Shown here: positions 10,614 through 22,589 of the stretch, piece after piece
How the letters are laid out: the number at the start of each line of letters is the position of its first letter
How positions within the stretch are numbered: position 1 is the stretch's first letter
Assembly (NCBI RefSeq): GCF_001680005.1
Contig: NC_033567.1
Coordinates: forward strand, 2,356,001 to 2,420,000
Origin: Plasmodium coatneyi
Taxonomy: Eukaryota; Apicomplexa; Aconoidasida; Haemosporida; Plasmodiidae
Length of the DNA stretch: 64,000 nt
Direction of reading: 5' to 3'
Notes under the pieces: generated by a model
The model's input: the letters and a program-made list of their open reading frames with translations, nothing else
Database searches by the model: none
What the model was told of the DNA's origin: nothing
Made by a program: the position numbers and the translations under genes

Positions 10614-12497
10614 CTAAATGACGCTTCTAATATCGCCACTCCCAAATGACTCACCCGAAAAGGACACCGTGATGATCCAGGAAAGAAAAATGGTCCTAAA
10701 GAGCTTCAAGTTCACGCAGGAGGTGTTCAAAAAGGATAGGAAGCAAAACAAGCTCTTCTTCTTTACAGGCACATTTGCATTCTTATCCATTGGGGACATA
10801 TCCTTGCCCAGTAGCTTCATTCCCTGGTTGTTGGTTCCACAGTTGGCGTCATTTTCTTCCGATATTTTTGCCTCTACGAGACCCACACCAATTACACTAG
10901 ATACTGCACAATGGGTGGAACTGAGAGGTATACCACAGATACTAAAAAGTAGGACGACCAACCCGGAAATAAGTTCAATGGTGAAACCTCTAGAAGGAGT
11001 AATTCTAATTAACTTCATTCCCACGGTTCTAATGACTCGATAACCTAGAACGGACAGACCAAGGGACATGGACAGACCTCCAAACAGAAGAATGTACCAC
11101 TGCACTTTTAGCTTCCCTTTAATACCGTTATTATACGTGTTAAAAACTGCAGCAAAAGGACCTATTGCATTAGCCGTGTCGTTTGCACTTTGGGCCACCA
11201 CCCCTAAAATAGCACTAATAATCTGGAGGGACGAAAAAACAATCTCTGTCTGCTGGTCAAAATTCTCGATCACCGTTTGGGATATATTACTACCAACACT
11301 GTTGGTGCCACTGTCAATGCTGCTGCCAACTCTGGCTAAGTTTCCACTTTTTTTACTCTCCAAAATTTCATTTTTCTCATCCATACTTTTCATGTTAATG
11401 ACCGTTTGGTAGTTCTGTTCGGCTTGGTTTTTCCTCTTCTCACAGTGTAACCCAGAACCAGGGAAAATTGGCCCCCCAACAGAAGCTGCTGTTGTTGTAG
11501 TTATTGATCCGCTAATCCCTTGTTGCTGCGATGCCCCGCTAACTCCCTTTTGTTGCGTAACTCGGGTCTCATTCGAAGCAACCGAATTGAGGCTACTATT
11601 GTTGATGTTACAGATCGTATTGTTATTCGCGTCTTTGCCATTTTTCTCCAAATCATTTATCATGTCATCTCCGAATAGCTTCTTCCTAAAACTGAAGTTG
11701 TTTAGTCTCTTGTTATATACTACGTAGATAATGGCGGATCCAATGCATGTGAGGATGCTGGAAAGGACCAGACAAGCTATCGTAGAGTACAACGGATGGG
11801 CTGCTGTCCAATCTTGAATGTAACATGGAGATTCAGTGATGAAGTGTGTGCCCCTTTTCATCTTACATGTCATATTCAACACTATCGGGTTCTGAAACAC
11901 TAAGAACACACTAAACGGCTGGGTAATGAGAAAAATGAGGAACCAATACGATCTTTTAATTATTTGGAAAGAATTCCTCCTCCTCAATATCAAATGGCGT
12001 ATTAGGGAAAACGCTATGGCTGAACAACTTCCTGCCAATATCGGTGCTGCAAACCATGATATCACTATACTGTGTATTTTCTCCCATTTTATCGATTTAC
12101 TATGCCCTGCTGCCAGTCCAAAGCCTAACAATGCTCCTACTATACTGTGCGTTGTCGATACTGGCAAACCTAAACATGTGGCTATAGCTAGCCAGATGGT
12201 TGCACCCATAAGGGCGCAAAACATACCAAGCATCAGAAATTCGGGCGCATCGTAAAAAGCTTCAAAGTTTATTATTTTTGATCGAATAGAATCTGTGACT
12301 GTTCCACCAAGTAAGGAAGCTCCTAATGCCTCAAAAAAAAAGGCAATTATTAAAGCTCTCTTAATGGTTAGTGCTTTGGATCCAATGGAAGTGCTAAACG
12401 TGTTCGCTATATCATTTGCTCCTGTCACAAATGCCATACAAAAACATGCTACACCACTCGCGATGACCAACCATAACATGTCAGGAGTTGTTACCAT
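10614..12497 (-). CDS. PiT: Sodium-dependent phosphate transporter (PiT/PHO-4 family)
   Basis: Single-exon gene of 627 residues for an inorganic phosphate transporter (SLC20/PiT family). Plasmodium uses this type of Na+/Pi symporter at the parasite plasma membrane to take up phosphate. Both inverted-repeat signatures are present: GANDIANTFSTSIGSKALT near residues 26-44, and SANDTANAIGPFAAVFNTY near 425-443. LPVSTTHSIVG (about 111-121) and PLSSTHCAVSSVIGVG in the C-terminal half are the matching second motifs. About five hydrophobic segments lie in each half. They flank a hydrophilic Ser/Thr/Asn/Gln-rich loop (about residues 275-415), which is longest and least conserved in this family. The start is the ATG at the beginning of the conserved N-terminal segment. 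Confidence 0.95.
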   Translation of the reverse strand: MVTTPDMLWLVIASGVACFCMAFVTGANDIANTFSTSIGSKALTIKRALIIAFFFEALGASLLGGTVTDSIRSKIINFEAFYDAPEFLMLGMFCALMGATIWLAIATCLGLPVSTTHSIVGALLGFGLAAGHSKSIKWEKIHSIVISWFAAPILAGSCSAIAFSLIRHLILRRRNSFQIIKRSYWFLIFLITQPFSVFLVFQNPIVLNMTCKMKRGTHFITESPCYIQDWTAAHPLYSTIACLVLSSILTCIGSAIIYVVYNKRLNNFSFRKKLFGDDMINDLEKNGKDANNNTICNINNSSLNSVASNETRVTQQKGVSGASQQQGISGSITTTTAASVGGPIFPGSGLHCEKRKNQAEQNYQTVINMKSMDEKNEILESKKSGNLARVGSSIDSGTNSVGSNISQTVIENFDQQTEIVFSSLQIISAILGVVAQSANDTANAIGPFAAVFNTYNNGIKGKLKVQWYILLFGGLSMSLGLSVLGYRVIRTVGMKLIRITPSRGFTIELISGLVVLLFSICGIPLSSTHCAVSSVIGVGLVEAKISEENDANCGTNNQGMKLLGKDMSPMDKNANVPVKKKSLFCFLSFLNTSCVNLKLFRTIFLSWIITVSFSGESFGSGDIRSVI

Positions 12498-14109
12498 TTG
12501 ATTTTGTGAACTTTTTTGCTTTTTTATTACCTACTCTAGGGGGGGAAGGGAAAAAGGAGGACAGAAAATGAAGCGATATAAACGTTGCAATCACATTTTG
12601 AATGTGCTTTCTTATTTCCTCACAGCCGGGGCAAATTTGGTACAAATTTGGTGCAAATTCCCCCGATTCCTTTCTTTACCCTCTTCAAACTTACATAAAG
12701 TAACAAAAGGGGGATGTTGGTGTGAGGAAATTTCCACGCGCCCTGTGCAAGTGAGCTCTACGCGTGAGTATCTCCAAGTGAGCACCTCCACGTAATGGCT
12801 TAGCTGCTGCGCGCCTCTGTACACCTGCGTCGCCTTACTATTTTGTGTTGCTCCGCGGTGCGTTAAATTGATCTACTCAAATTAGTTCGGATTTGTTAAG
12901 TCGTTCAAGTAGACTTGGGCAAACTGCTCAGCTGCCTCGTTTGAACCAAATTTAATCGTGCTCAAACTTGTGTGGATAAAACTTTGGGCCTCACTAAAAG
13001 GAAGATACTTCTACGCGTGTGTGTAGAGGTCTCAAATTGCAAATCAGACTACACGTTGAGTTTAAATATATGTTTTTGTTTAATTTATTCGGTTTGTTTT
13101 ATTCCTCGCTGTGTTTAATCTTTGGCATCAACGTTCATAATCTGCAAAAAAAAAGGGGGCCATAAATGTAAAAACGTATTAGCGAGGGAGTCGACCAAAG
13201 GGTGGATTCATGCCGACAAACAGATGGAACACTTCACAACGGTATGATCTGTGAACATGGCATTACACACATGATGGACGCGCATTTGGGTGAACTCTCC
13301 CCGTGCGCAAATGTCTATAGACATGATATACACGCATCACGCATTCGAAAAGTGATCATGACACTTGTACGCATTTATGTCGACAAAGGGGGCGGTTGAG
13401 GAGCAACACAGACATTCCACATACCAATTATGCCACTCGTCCGATCAGAACGAGTGACTATGCAGGGTGAAAAAAAAAAAAAAAAAAAAAATATATTCTC
13501 AAATTCGATGCGGCAAAGATGGGGAAAATGTGTGCATGGATGAACTGTGTTCAATTTATTGCATAAAAAAAAAAAAAAAAATTTCAGCATTGGCACATTG
13601 AATAAATAAGCATTTTACCCCTTTCTCACGAGCTAAAAAGTGGGTTGCGCAGGTGGTCGTTAAAAATACATATGTAGTTAATAATCGCTGCAAGTAATTT
13701 GACGCTCCCCGGGGAATATTCTCCACATGCATATGTATACACAACTGCACGGATGAAAATGTATTTACTGACCGGGCGTAGCTACGCAATGTAAAGCCGA
13801 GCGTGGAATGTACACATGGCAAACATAGATGACGCGGTCGAGTTGGGCAAATGAAACAAATGACGCAATTGGCACAACTCCTTTTTGCCGTTTTCCCTTT
13901 CTTCCTTTTTCACTTACTTAATTGGGCAAAAAGTTTTTTTTTTTTTCCGTGATTGAAGATAAGGCAAATATTTGCAAAAAAATATCCCAGAAAAGTAATA
14001 CGTACATGTACATATATATGTACATAAACGCGCGCGTACTTTTTTTATGTATAAATGGTATAATATGAATATATGACTAATTCTTGTACATTTGGGCTTA
14101 TAACTTAAA

Positions 14110-14160
14110 CTTGCGTAAATTGCTTAAACTGCTTAAATTGCGCAAACTTGCTTAAAAATC
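14110..14160 (+). repeat. Degenerate tandem repeat, ~10 bp unit (TTGCTTAAAC-like)
   Basis: Successive copies of cttaaacttg / cgtaaattgc / ttaaactgct / taaattgcgc read as a decaying array of about five units. Confidence 0.6.
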
Positions 14161-14369
14161 TTTTAAAACGTATAAATCGTTACTTTTACATATAAACTTT
14201 TCGTACATAAAATAAGGACTTTTTTTTCTGTTGGTGAATTTTGCTTGTGTTTTTTTTGCTCTTTTATGTATTGTACTAACATATGTATATATAATATTGT
14301 ATAAATGAAATAATGCTGTTCCTGTTTGTTCAATTTTTCTGATATTTTTTTGGCGCCTTTTTTGGTGAA

Positions 14370-14450
14370 TATGGCGAAGTTGTTTAATTTGTTAATTTGT
14401 TATTTTTGTTAATTTTGTTAATTTTGCTAATTTTGCTTATTTTGTTGAAT
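14370..14450 (+). repeat. Degenerate ~9-bp repeat (TTTTGTTAA-like)
   Basis: Array of ttaatttgt / taattttgt / taattttgc variants running into a poly-T tract of about 23 bases. Confidence 0.65.
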
Positions 14451-16597
14451 TTTTTTTTTTTTTTTTTTTTTTTTGAAGGGGTATAAAAAGCCAACATGTG
14501 AGGATTTATATATGTGCATATAAGAAAAAAAAAAAAAAAAAAAAAATCCGCACTACACTTATATATACATTTGGAGAGAATGTTAAAAAAAAAAAAAAAA
14601 AAAAAAAAGCCAGTGCACCTGGCATGTGTTACTTAAGTGTATTAACCAACAGCAAACGTATACTTATATATACATAGTTGTTTATGTTTACATACGTACG
14701 TGTAGATATGTTACATTTATATACGTAAGTGCTGTGCATGCTCACGGTAGATATATATTTATACACTCTGCGATGTCATGTGCGGATAGGGCAGAGCGTG
14801 TGTACCGCACAGCGTCATGAGCTCTCACCCAAAGTACGTGTTTTTTCTTCTGTTTTTTTGCTACTTTTTTGCTACATTTTTTTCTGCTTTATTTTCTACC
14901 TTTTTTTCTACTTTTTTTTTTTTTTTTTTTTTTTTTTTCGCTAATTTTTTTTTTTTTCACATGACAGCTGTGCGGGCTCTACAACGCATTTTCGCGCACT
15001 GTCGTTTGTTCTTTAGGTTAATTTTAAAAGTGGCACTCCTTAAATATACACGAACTGTTCAACCGGGGGGACACACCCCCTCGCCTCGCAAATGTAAAGC
15101 ACATGTAATGTGCGCGTCATGTGTACCTGCTATGCGCATGTGTTATGTTCACATGGCGATGTAAGCGTAAAAAAAAAAAAAAAAAAAAAAATTCCCATCC
15201 GACATGTAACATTTATTTATATGTATATATGCGCACGTTTGGGGGGGCAATCCAACATCCGCAGCTGCCATTTTAATGCTGTGTCATATGTAAAATTATA
15301 TGCACATAAGCATAATGAACATATGCACATTTTTGCAAATGTGCTACAAATGTGCGAGTGGTACAAGTGTACGCGTATGCATATATTTTTTCTTGACCCC
15401 TTGGGGGAGGCCAACTGATACGTTCACTAAGTGTACGTGCAACGCAGTCTCTAAATTAACGTTGCAAAAGGGAAGGGGGATAAAAAAGATGCCCGTCATA
15501 TATTCCCCCATAGGTGTGGGAAAGGGTATGCAATATGGGTACAACTTATGTCCACTTTACGGAGAATGCCTTTTCTTCAAAACGGGAGTTATACTGTGTC
15601 ACGGTAGCTAAGCACTATTAAAAACATTTTACGACCAGGGATAATAACCCCCTTGGGTAAAACAACAGGGTGATCATTCTCTACCTGTACACACTGCGGA
15701 CATTACTGTCATGTTGCGAACTGGTATAAATATATTAAGTGAACGCTTAAGCCCTACCATGCCTCGCTGAGCAGGTTTGCCCAGCTTGCATGAACTGCGC
15801 AGGAATACACACGTTTTCACGTTTAAAGCCTGATGCCGCTGCTACGGGGATGTGGAAACATTGCCCCTAAGCGTAACCCCCCGTACACCCACACCATGTC
15901 AAACCTGTTATTGCTAAAAGGAGGTGATCAGTGTATGAATTCTTTTCCCTGTCTATTAAATGTGCGCCCAGGACAAGCCCGTTCGCGCAATAAGTATGTG
16001 CCAGCCGAACGCACGCACTCTTCTTGTGCATAAATGTCATAACGTTCTTTTCCCCCTCAAAATTCTTGGTTCGCCACCTGTTTAAGCTTTTATGGTCGAG
16101 TGGGCAGTTATCATGTCCCGTTCGGTAAGATCATCCTATGAGATGATAACTCAAGTACTTAATTTCACGCAGGGGTGTACGCCTCCCTGTATGGGTACAT
16201 GCGCACATGTGCAAGTACCCGTGGCGAACCCTCTTGGGCATTCATCAAGTTGGAGTTTAGACGTTCCACAATAAAACCAGCTGCGTGTGCCTTTCTGCGC
16301 TAAATCGTTTTAACATGAAAAAGAGAAACTGACTCAAATTATCAGCATAGCGCAAAGGCATCCAGCTTTTTTCTTTTTTTTTTCGTGCAAACTGTTACTG
16401 TGGAGCAAATACAAATGCATACACGTGTGCAGAAGAGGAAAGAAAAACAGCTGCAGTGTGGCAGTGTGGCAGTGTGGGTATGTGCTCAAATTGGGTAGCC
16501 ACGAGTTTCTCCGTTCCACGAGAAATACGCATTTAGAGGAGGATATCCATGCGCACGTTACGGTACGGAAAAAGGGCGCTCCTCCCGTAGGCCCTCC

Positions 16598-17077
16598 TCA
16601 GACAGGTTGCAAGGCCTTCTTATTCTCTGCCTCGTATTTCAATTTTCGAAAAAGCAAAATGCTCTGCACAACAGTGTTTGTAGCATGGCAGGAAAAAAGC
16701 AAATAATTTTTTGGCTTTATTGCAAGGGAGTATCTCATAAATAATAAACTATAAACGGCCAGAACGGCTGTCATTTTCTCCGAAACAAACATGGGCAATT
16801 TCTTCAAATCGTTGCAGCCTTTGGTTGGGAAGGGAAAAGGAAGGGGAAATTATTTTCAGCATGAGCGCAAAAGCACGCACAACCACGCGCAACCACGCAC
16901 GATATCAACTGTCGACATTTTAATATCCTGCGCACTCTGAATAAAAGGAACAACGCCGTCAGTTCTTTAAAAAAAATTACCCGCCAGGACGAAACCCCAG
17001 TTTGCTAGGGGGGCCCAAAACATGATGCTAAACACGTTGCTTTTAACATTGTGAAAAAATGACTTTGCTTGTGACAT
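16598..17077 (-). CDS. MPC1: Mitochondrial pyruvate carrier protein 1, two exons
   Basis: Subunit of the mitochondrial pyruvate carrier of the inner membrane, which works as a heterodimer with MPC2. Exon 1 (16981-17077) begins MSQAKSFFHNV and ends within WAPLANWGFVLAG with donor gtaatt. Exon 2 (16598-16818) starts after acceptor aaag and ends in TGA. The phase-1 join gives 105 residues against about 109 in human MPC1. Across the junction the protein reads AGCNDLKKLPMFVSEKMT, which lines up residue for residue with human AAINDMKKSPEIISGRMT. Further landmarks are YSLLFMRYSLAIKPKNYLLF and SCHATN, both near-invariant in the family. Two to three short hydrophobic helices fit the fold. A decoy AG-flanked segment inside the intron (16901-16936) was rejected because it breaks the frame. 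Confidence 0.94.
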
Positions 17078-17346
17078 GATGAACTGATGTCTGTCAAATG
17101 TTGAAAATGGCTAGCTCGGCATAAATGTGTGTACATCCGGGTGTGTAAGCACAGTCAGGGGTGTATGCCTCCTGCTATGTAGTCTTCCTCTCTATTTTTT
17201 TGCGTCGTCCCACTTGGGTGTGTTCCTCACTGCGCAAGTGTTGTGGACATTCCAAACAAATGCGAAGGAGGATATGCACTGTGTTGCAGTGGTCAACTTG
17301 TTATCAAAAGTTCTTACCAAAAAATGTACACCCATGGGAATGCATA

Positions 17347-17382
<36 letters not shown>

Positions 17383-19348
17383 CAAATGTTCGCTAGTTGC
17401 CCTAATGGAGTGTTCCACGTGAAATGAAAAAATAGTTACTCATTGGGAGGAACAACTGGCAGACTTTCCAAAATCAGAGGGTAGCATTAAAATGAAAAAA
17501 ATATATATATATACATACACTTTTTTTGGCAGGTAATTTTTCCCCAAAGGTGTAACTCGATGGTCAGTTTTTTTTTTTTTTTATTTTTTTTTTTCGCCTC
17601 GAATAATGCCACGGGTGACTTTATTTTGCAAATCTTCGCCAAGGGGAAAATTATATCCCAGTGCGCCCCTTCATTTTTTCTTCTTTTCTTTGCGCTTTTT
17701 TGTGGATATAATATATTTCCCCCACACACAATTTGACCGTATTTTATGCCCACTTGGGGGTGCGATGAATTTGAAAACCAATAATGAAAACTGATTGTGG
17801 TGACCCCAAAATTATGGACGGTCCCGAGGTAGCTTGGCCAATTCGGTGTTCCACGTGATTTTAACGTTTTGGTGCCGCATACCTGTTGGTCCATCACATC
17901 AGGAAAAAAGGAAAAAATAGGCCAATTCGTACTGCCTCAAATGGGGAAGACGCATCAGGGGTACCTCCATGCGGCAGAAAGAAGAATAATATGACATCGA
18001 ATTATGTCGTAATGAAGGAGGGAACAAAATGTATGCGCAGGGAATTTGAAAAACAAATTACACGTGTACAAACGAACACATAGGTAATCCGAAATGGGGA
18101 CCTCCTTTCCCATGTGTAAGCATATTTTGCTGCCTTGATTTGGCTCTTTATTTATTTTTTTTTTTTAAACACTTAAAGCAATTTCACAAAATAACACGAA
18201 AATGTGAAACAATCTCACGGGGGGCGTGATATAAAAAGAAAAAAAAGTAAACCACTCGGAAACACACAAAAATGTACAAAATGCCACATGAAATAAAAAA
18301 AGGGAATGGAGAAAAATACGAAAGTTTTGCAAATTTTTTCTTTTTCTTTTTTTGCTTTGGTCCTTAACCGTTTGCCTTCCATACTGTTCATATGATTTTC
18401 TCATTTTTTCAGCCCAGTGGTATGGTAGATTTTTTTTTTTTTCCCTATTTGCATTTTCCCAATTTTACAACATTTTTGCACGTTCCTAATTTCCCCACAT
18501 TTGTGTGCCTCTCCCGTTTTTGCCTCTTCCATAATTTTCCTTTTTTAGTTTTCCACATCATCAACCTTTGGAGTAGCAATTTGTTCCTTTCCATCTATGT
18601 GATTATGGTACTTTTTCTTTTTTTTTTTACATCCGCGTCCAAAAAGTGTTAACGCGTTAACGTAGCCTTCAAAGAGTCTTAAGTCGTTAAAATGAAACAT
18701 TGCCAAGTGCGTACAAATTAATGCATATTTGAGTGTTTGCATGTAAGTGCTTTGCCATTTTTTTCCCTTTTTTAGAATTTTTTTTTTTCCCATATGTGCG
18801 TCCTCTTACAAACGTGCGCCCCTTCCCCCCCATACTCAGTAATTAACCCAATTGGGAATAATTAAAAAATGCCTTTAAAGCCTGCACTGCGAAAAACGCG
18901 ACAGTACGCCAAGTGACAATTGGGAAACTCCCCGATCGTTACTTTGCGCATACGGGCTTCATGTGTTAACGTGTGACTACATGCCTAGGTGCATACGTTC
19001 ACACGTGCATACGTATGTGCCTTTTCTCGCATCCCACTGTTCATTTGGTCCACAGTGGCATCTTAACCTCGTGTACTCCCTTCTTAAAAAGAGGACTGCT
19101 CTAATTCGTGCAACCCTTTTGAAGCACATTTGACCACGTCAGGTATCGCGCATTGGCAAATGAGCACGAGTTGTTCACATAATGTCCATTTTGTGTGTCC
19201 CAAGAGATAGGAAAAAAAAAAAAAAGAATACACACATAGGAGCGATCGTCACGTGGAACATACTGATTGTGCACACAAATGTAGACATTTTATTTCATTT
19301 TACTCCTCTTTTTTTTTTTTTTCCGTGCGTATACCCATGTGCAGAAAA
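17078..19348. promoter_or_regulatory. Divergent upstream region of MPC1 and Rab11b
   Basis: About 2.3 kb between two divergent starts, so it carries both promoters. It includes an A33 run at 17348-17380 and T runs near 17566 and 18430. No coding frame is convincing, and no specific regulatory motif can be assigned. Confidence 0.5.
17348..17380 (+). repeat. Poly-A tract (A33)
   Basis: The longest mononucleotide run in the window, intergenic. Confidence 0.9.
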
Positions 19349-20595
19349 ATGTCTAGCGAAGAGTATGACCACCTTTATAAGATAATTTTAGTTGGAGACG
19401 CAACTGTGGGTAATTTAAAAAAAAGGGGGAAAAATGAAACACAAATTTTGGACTTTTACGTCACACGAACGGTGTGTATTGTCTGCAGGACGCCACTATC
19501 GTGGCAGTCACACCATTGCTTCATTCACAACGGCCATTTCTTTTCTCTTCAAATGCGTGAACAAATTGGGGATTATTTTCTGACCATTCAGGCAAAACAC
19601 ACCTCCTGTCGAGGTACATACGAGGCTCCTTGCCTAGCGTTGCAAAGGCGACAATTGGTAAGCCGATAAAAAATGGGCAGCTAAAAATTTGGGATATGTT
19701 TGCTTCACCTGTTGTTGCTTTTTCATTCCCGAGGGATGCCATATATATATATATTTTTTCTTTTTATTTAATTACTCAGGTGTCGAATTTGCCACCAGGA
19801 CGATTCCGTTGGCGATAGGGGGGACCGTCAAGGCGCAGGTAAATATAATGCCAGGAGGAAGTTACACAGTGGTGCATGTCAGTACATGTTTGCATATGTG
19901 CACACTCATCAATCTGCAATTTTCTGCAAATATGCCTACACACCCCTACATATGACCGTGAAAACGAGCAGATATGGGACACCGCCGGGCAGGAACGGTA
20001 CAGAAGTATTACGAGTGCCCACTACAGAAGAAGTGCAGGAGCCATACTGGTCTATGACGTGACAAAGAAAAAGACCTTCCTCAGCATTTCCAAGTGGCTA
20101 GAGGAAATTCGCCAAAATGCCGACAAGGACATTGTCATTATGTTGGTGGGGAATAAGGTGGACCTGGTGGAGAACGACGAGATGAAACGGAAAGTGAGTC
20201 TTCCCTGCTTTACATGTGTGGAGCTTCTTCACACGTGTATATCCACCCAGGTAAAAATAGAGGGCGCAAAATAAACCGATGACACGCTTCTTTTCCCCCC
20301 ATACACCACGTAGGTAACGTACGAACAGGGAGCAAGCTTCGCCAGGGAAAATAACCTATTCTTTGCAGAGGCCTCTGCAGTCTCCAAATTGAACGTAAAA
20401 CATGTGTTCGAAAATTTACTGCAGGAAATATATAATAACCGAATGAAGAATAACAGCTGCAGTTTAAGCACGAGAAGTAGTGCCACGTGCGAAAGTGCTA
20501 TCCAGTTAACCAGAGCGAGAAGTACAATCAAGTTAAGTGATTTAAATGAAAATGAGAGTGAAGATGAGCGAAAACCTCGGCCCACGTGCTGCTAA
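19349..20595 (+). CDS. Rab11b: Rab GTPase, Rab11b type, five exons
   Basis: Small GTPase of the Rab family. I resolve exons 19349-19409, 19592-19657, 19780-19838, 19972-20193 and 20314-20595, all with GT..AG introns and consistent phases, giving 229 residues. G1 is GDATVGKTH (16-24), G2 is the Thr in KATIGVEFATR (39-49), G3 is WDTAGQE (64-70), G4 is NKVD (123-126) and G5 is EASAV (155-159). The C-terminus ends in Cys-Cys, the geranylgeranylation site. The effector region IGVEFATR resembles Rab11, and the gene order matches P. falciparum Rab11b as I recall it. Plasmodium Rab11 proteins act in inner membrane complex formation and cytokinesis; that role here is inference. Rab identity is certain, the 11b subtype probable. 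Confidence 0.93.
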
Positions 20596-22589
20596 ATTGG
20601 GGAAAGACACCTTCGATGTGTGCTCACCATTTGATGTGCTTCCTCCATAAGTATCAGCATATTTGTATAACTATCCCTACATACTCTGGTCGCTTAGAAA
20701 AGCGGCCTCCTTTTTTGGGAAAAAAAAAATGAACGTGTTCATAGGATTTTTATTCACATCGCGTTTAACATGATGTTGCCTGTGATGGTAATTTTTTTTT
20801 TTACCTTTTTGCGCATTTGTCTAACGTAACCGTAAAAGTTGTTACATAATCGCGAAATGTGTGTTTTTTTCCCCCCCCTTACACTTGCCTATTTGTTGTA
20901 TAATTGTACACTTTTTATTCTCATCCCTGTGCATATGCCCCTCCACTTTACGCATTCCCCTTTGATATTTATTTTATTTATTATATATATTTTTTTTTTT
21001 TTGTCACAAATGAAGATGCTACCTTTGATTGCGTAAAAGTCTCCCCCTTTTTTTTTTTTTTTTTTTAATCTGTACATCCACCAATGTGAAGTTTCCATTT
21101 CAGGATTGGTGATCGCCTGGACATACGTTCTCCAACGTCGCGTCCACCTCGGCTGTGTACCTTTAATTTATTGTTTCCGCCTTGTAATTGCCCCCCAGAG
21201 CGTCGTTTTGCCCACGCAAAATTATGTACCGTCACTGCAGTGGATGCCTTTGCCCTAGACATACGGCGCAACGCTACTTTCCTTTTAATCCCTTCACTTT
21301 ATTTTTTTTCTTCCCCAATTTTATCACCCCACATTTCTTCCACCTTTTATTTTTCCCCTAATTGGAAAAAACGTAACGGACAGTTCCTTCTTTTGCAGCC
21401 ACCTGTCCTCGAGGGGGCTAACAATTGTGGAAAAAAAAGGAACATTTTCGATGATGCGCTGAATATGATGTGGTGTCGGCAAAAGGGGGAGCAACCTAGC
21501 ATGCTTAGCCTCACCAACAGTAAGCTGCTTCCTTTTTATTTGTCACTTGTGGGGGACTACCCTGGGTAGATGAACACGGTGCAATCTTCATTCCCCCCTT
21601 GGAAAATGCGCACCTGGAGTGTATTCGCAAATTCTGCAACTGTAAAAAAAGTGTCCCCAAGTGGGGGTAAAACGAAACTGGTTCATATATTCCCCTCATA
21701 GTGACTGGCTTAATGTCCACAGGGTTGCTACCCTTCCATTTGTCTCTTCACATATTATTTTGTTAGAGAAGGGTGAATAGGGTTAAGCACATACGCGTCG
21801 GAAAAGCGATCTCTTCGTATTTTTTTACACGCAATAATTTTTTTTTTCTGATAAACTGTAACCACTTTGCAGCTGTTAAGAAAAATGCAACGCTGGTGTA
21901 TCTTTACGCGTACAATTTTTTTTCCGCATGTCGATTTGGCCTCCTCTCCCTTTGTGTTTCCCGTTCCGCTGTGGCGAATTAGTTATTCTAATGGGGTTAT
22001 ATGCATATGTTGGGGGCGGTGCAACTTAATAGCAAAGCTGCAAGGTGAGGGCGTCGTCGAAGCCGCTGTCATAACCGCACCGAAAAGTTGCCCCTTTGTA
22101 ATGTTCAGGAGCCTTAAAGGTATGAAGAAAATAAAATGTACTTAAATAAAAGGCATTTCGAAAATGGGTCCGGGGGTATTATATTCTAACGTATATGCTA
22201 TCCCTTATTTTCTTATGAGCATCTATATAAGTGCCAATTTAGGGCACGCTACGCTGAACAAACGTACTTTCCTGCACTACACAAGTGTTGGTTACTGCCC
22301 CAGTTTATGCCAGTTGGGTGTTTTCCCCCATGCTGGAGTTGTTTGCTTACTGATAATAAGCTGCTCCCGTAATATATATTTTTTATAGCATCTCCGTACT
22401 GCATATCCAGATACGTGTGGCACGTGTGGGCACATGTGCTTGGGTTTGCAAAGCCGCTGCGCTAATTTGTTTTATCCCACGTCATCCGAAGGGGGAGAAC
22501 CACATATCTGTTGGTAACGCACGCGTACAGATACGTATATAGGTAGATAAGCAATTTTCCGCGCGTTTGCGCCCCCACGGGAAGACAAG
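20596..22589. other. Intergenic region between Rab11b and DBR1
   Basis: About 2 kb with the Rab11b 3' flank and the DBR1 promoter. A few open frames of 60-130 codons exist on both strands but show no family resemblance and no consistent splice structure. Confidence 0.5.

Larger units (their letters stand above)
12498..16597. other. 4.1-kb gene-free stretch upstream of the phosphate transporter
   Basis: The longest gene-free interval between genes in the window. It must hold the promoter and 5' UTR of the minus-strand phosphate transporter and the 3' flank of MPC1. It is very rich in homopolymers (A22 near 13468, T23 near 14452, A24 near 14525 and A26 near 14585, T21 near 14919, A22 near 15169). 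Degenerate tandem repeats lie at 14110-14160 and 14370-14450. No tRNA, snRNA or convincing exon was found. Confidence 0.5.

Noticed and set aside
9833..10654. 273-codon minus-strand frame overlapping the phosphate transporter 3' end
   Set aside because: Composition is TA/CA repeats and poly-Phe; no protein-like pattern. It lies in the transporter 3' flank.
16901..16936. Candidate middle exon of MPC1 (SAQDIKMSTVDI)
   Set aside because: Joining it to exon 1 with GT..AG sites gives a frameshift and stop. The direct join 16981 to 16818 gives a perfect family alignment.
21065..21569. Overlapping open frames on both strands between Rab11b and DBR1
   Set aside because: No family resemblance, no consistent exon structure, and high local GC explains the chance open frames.
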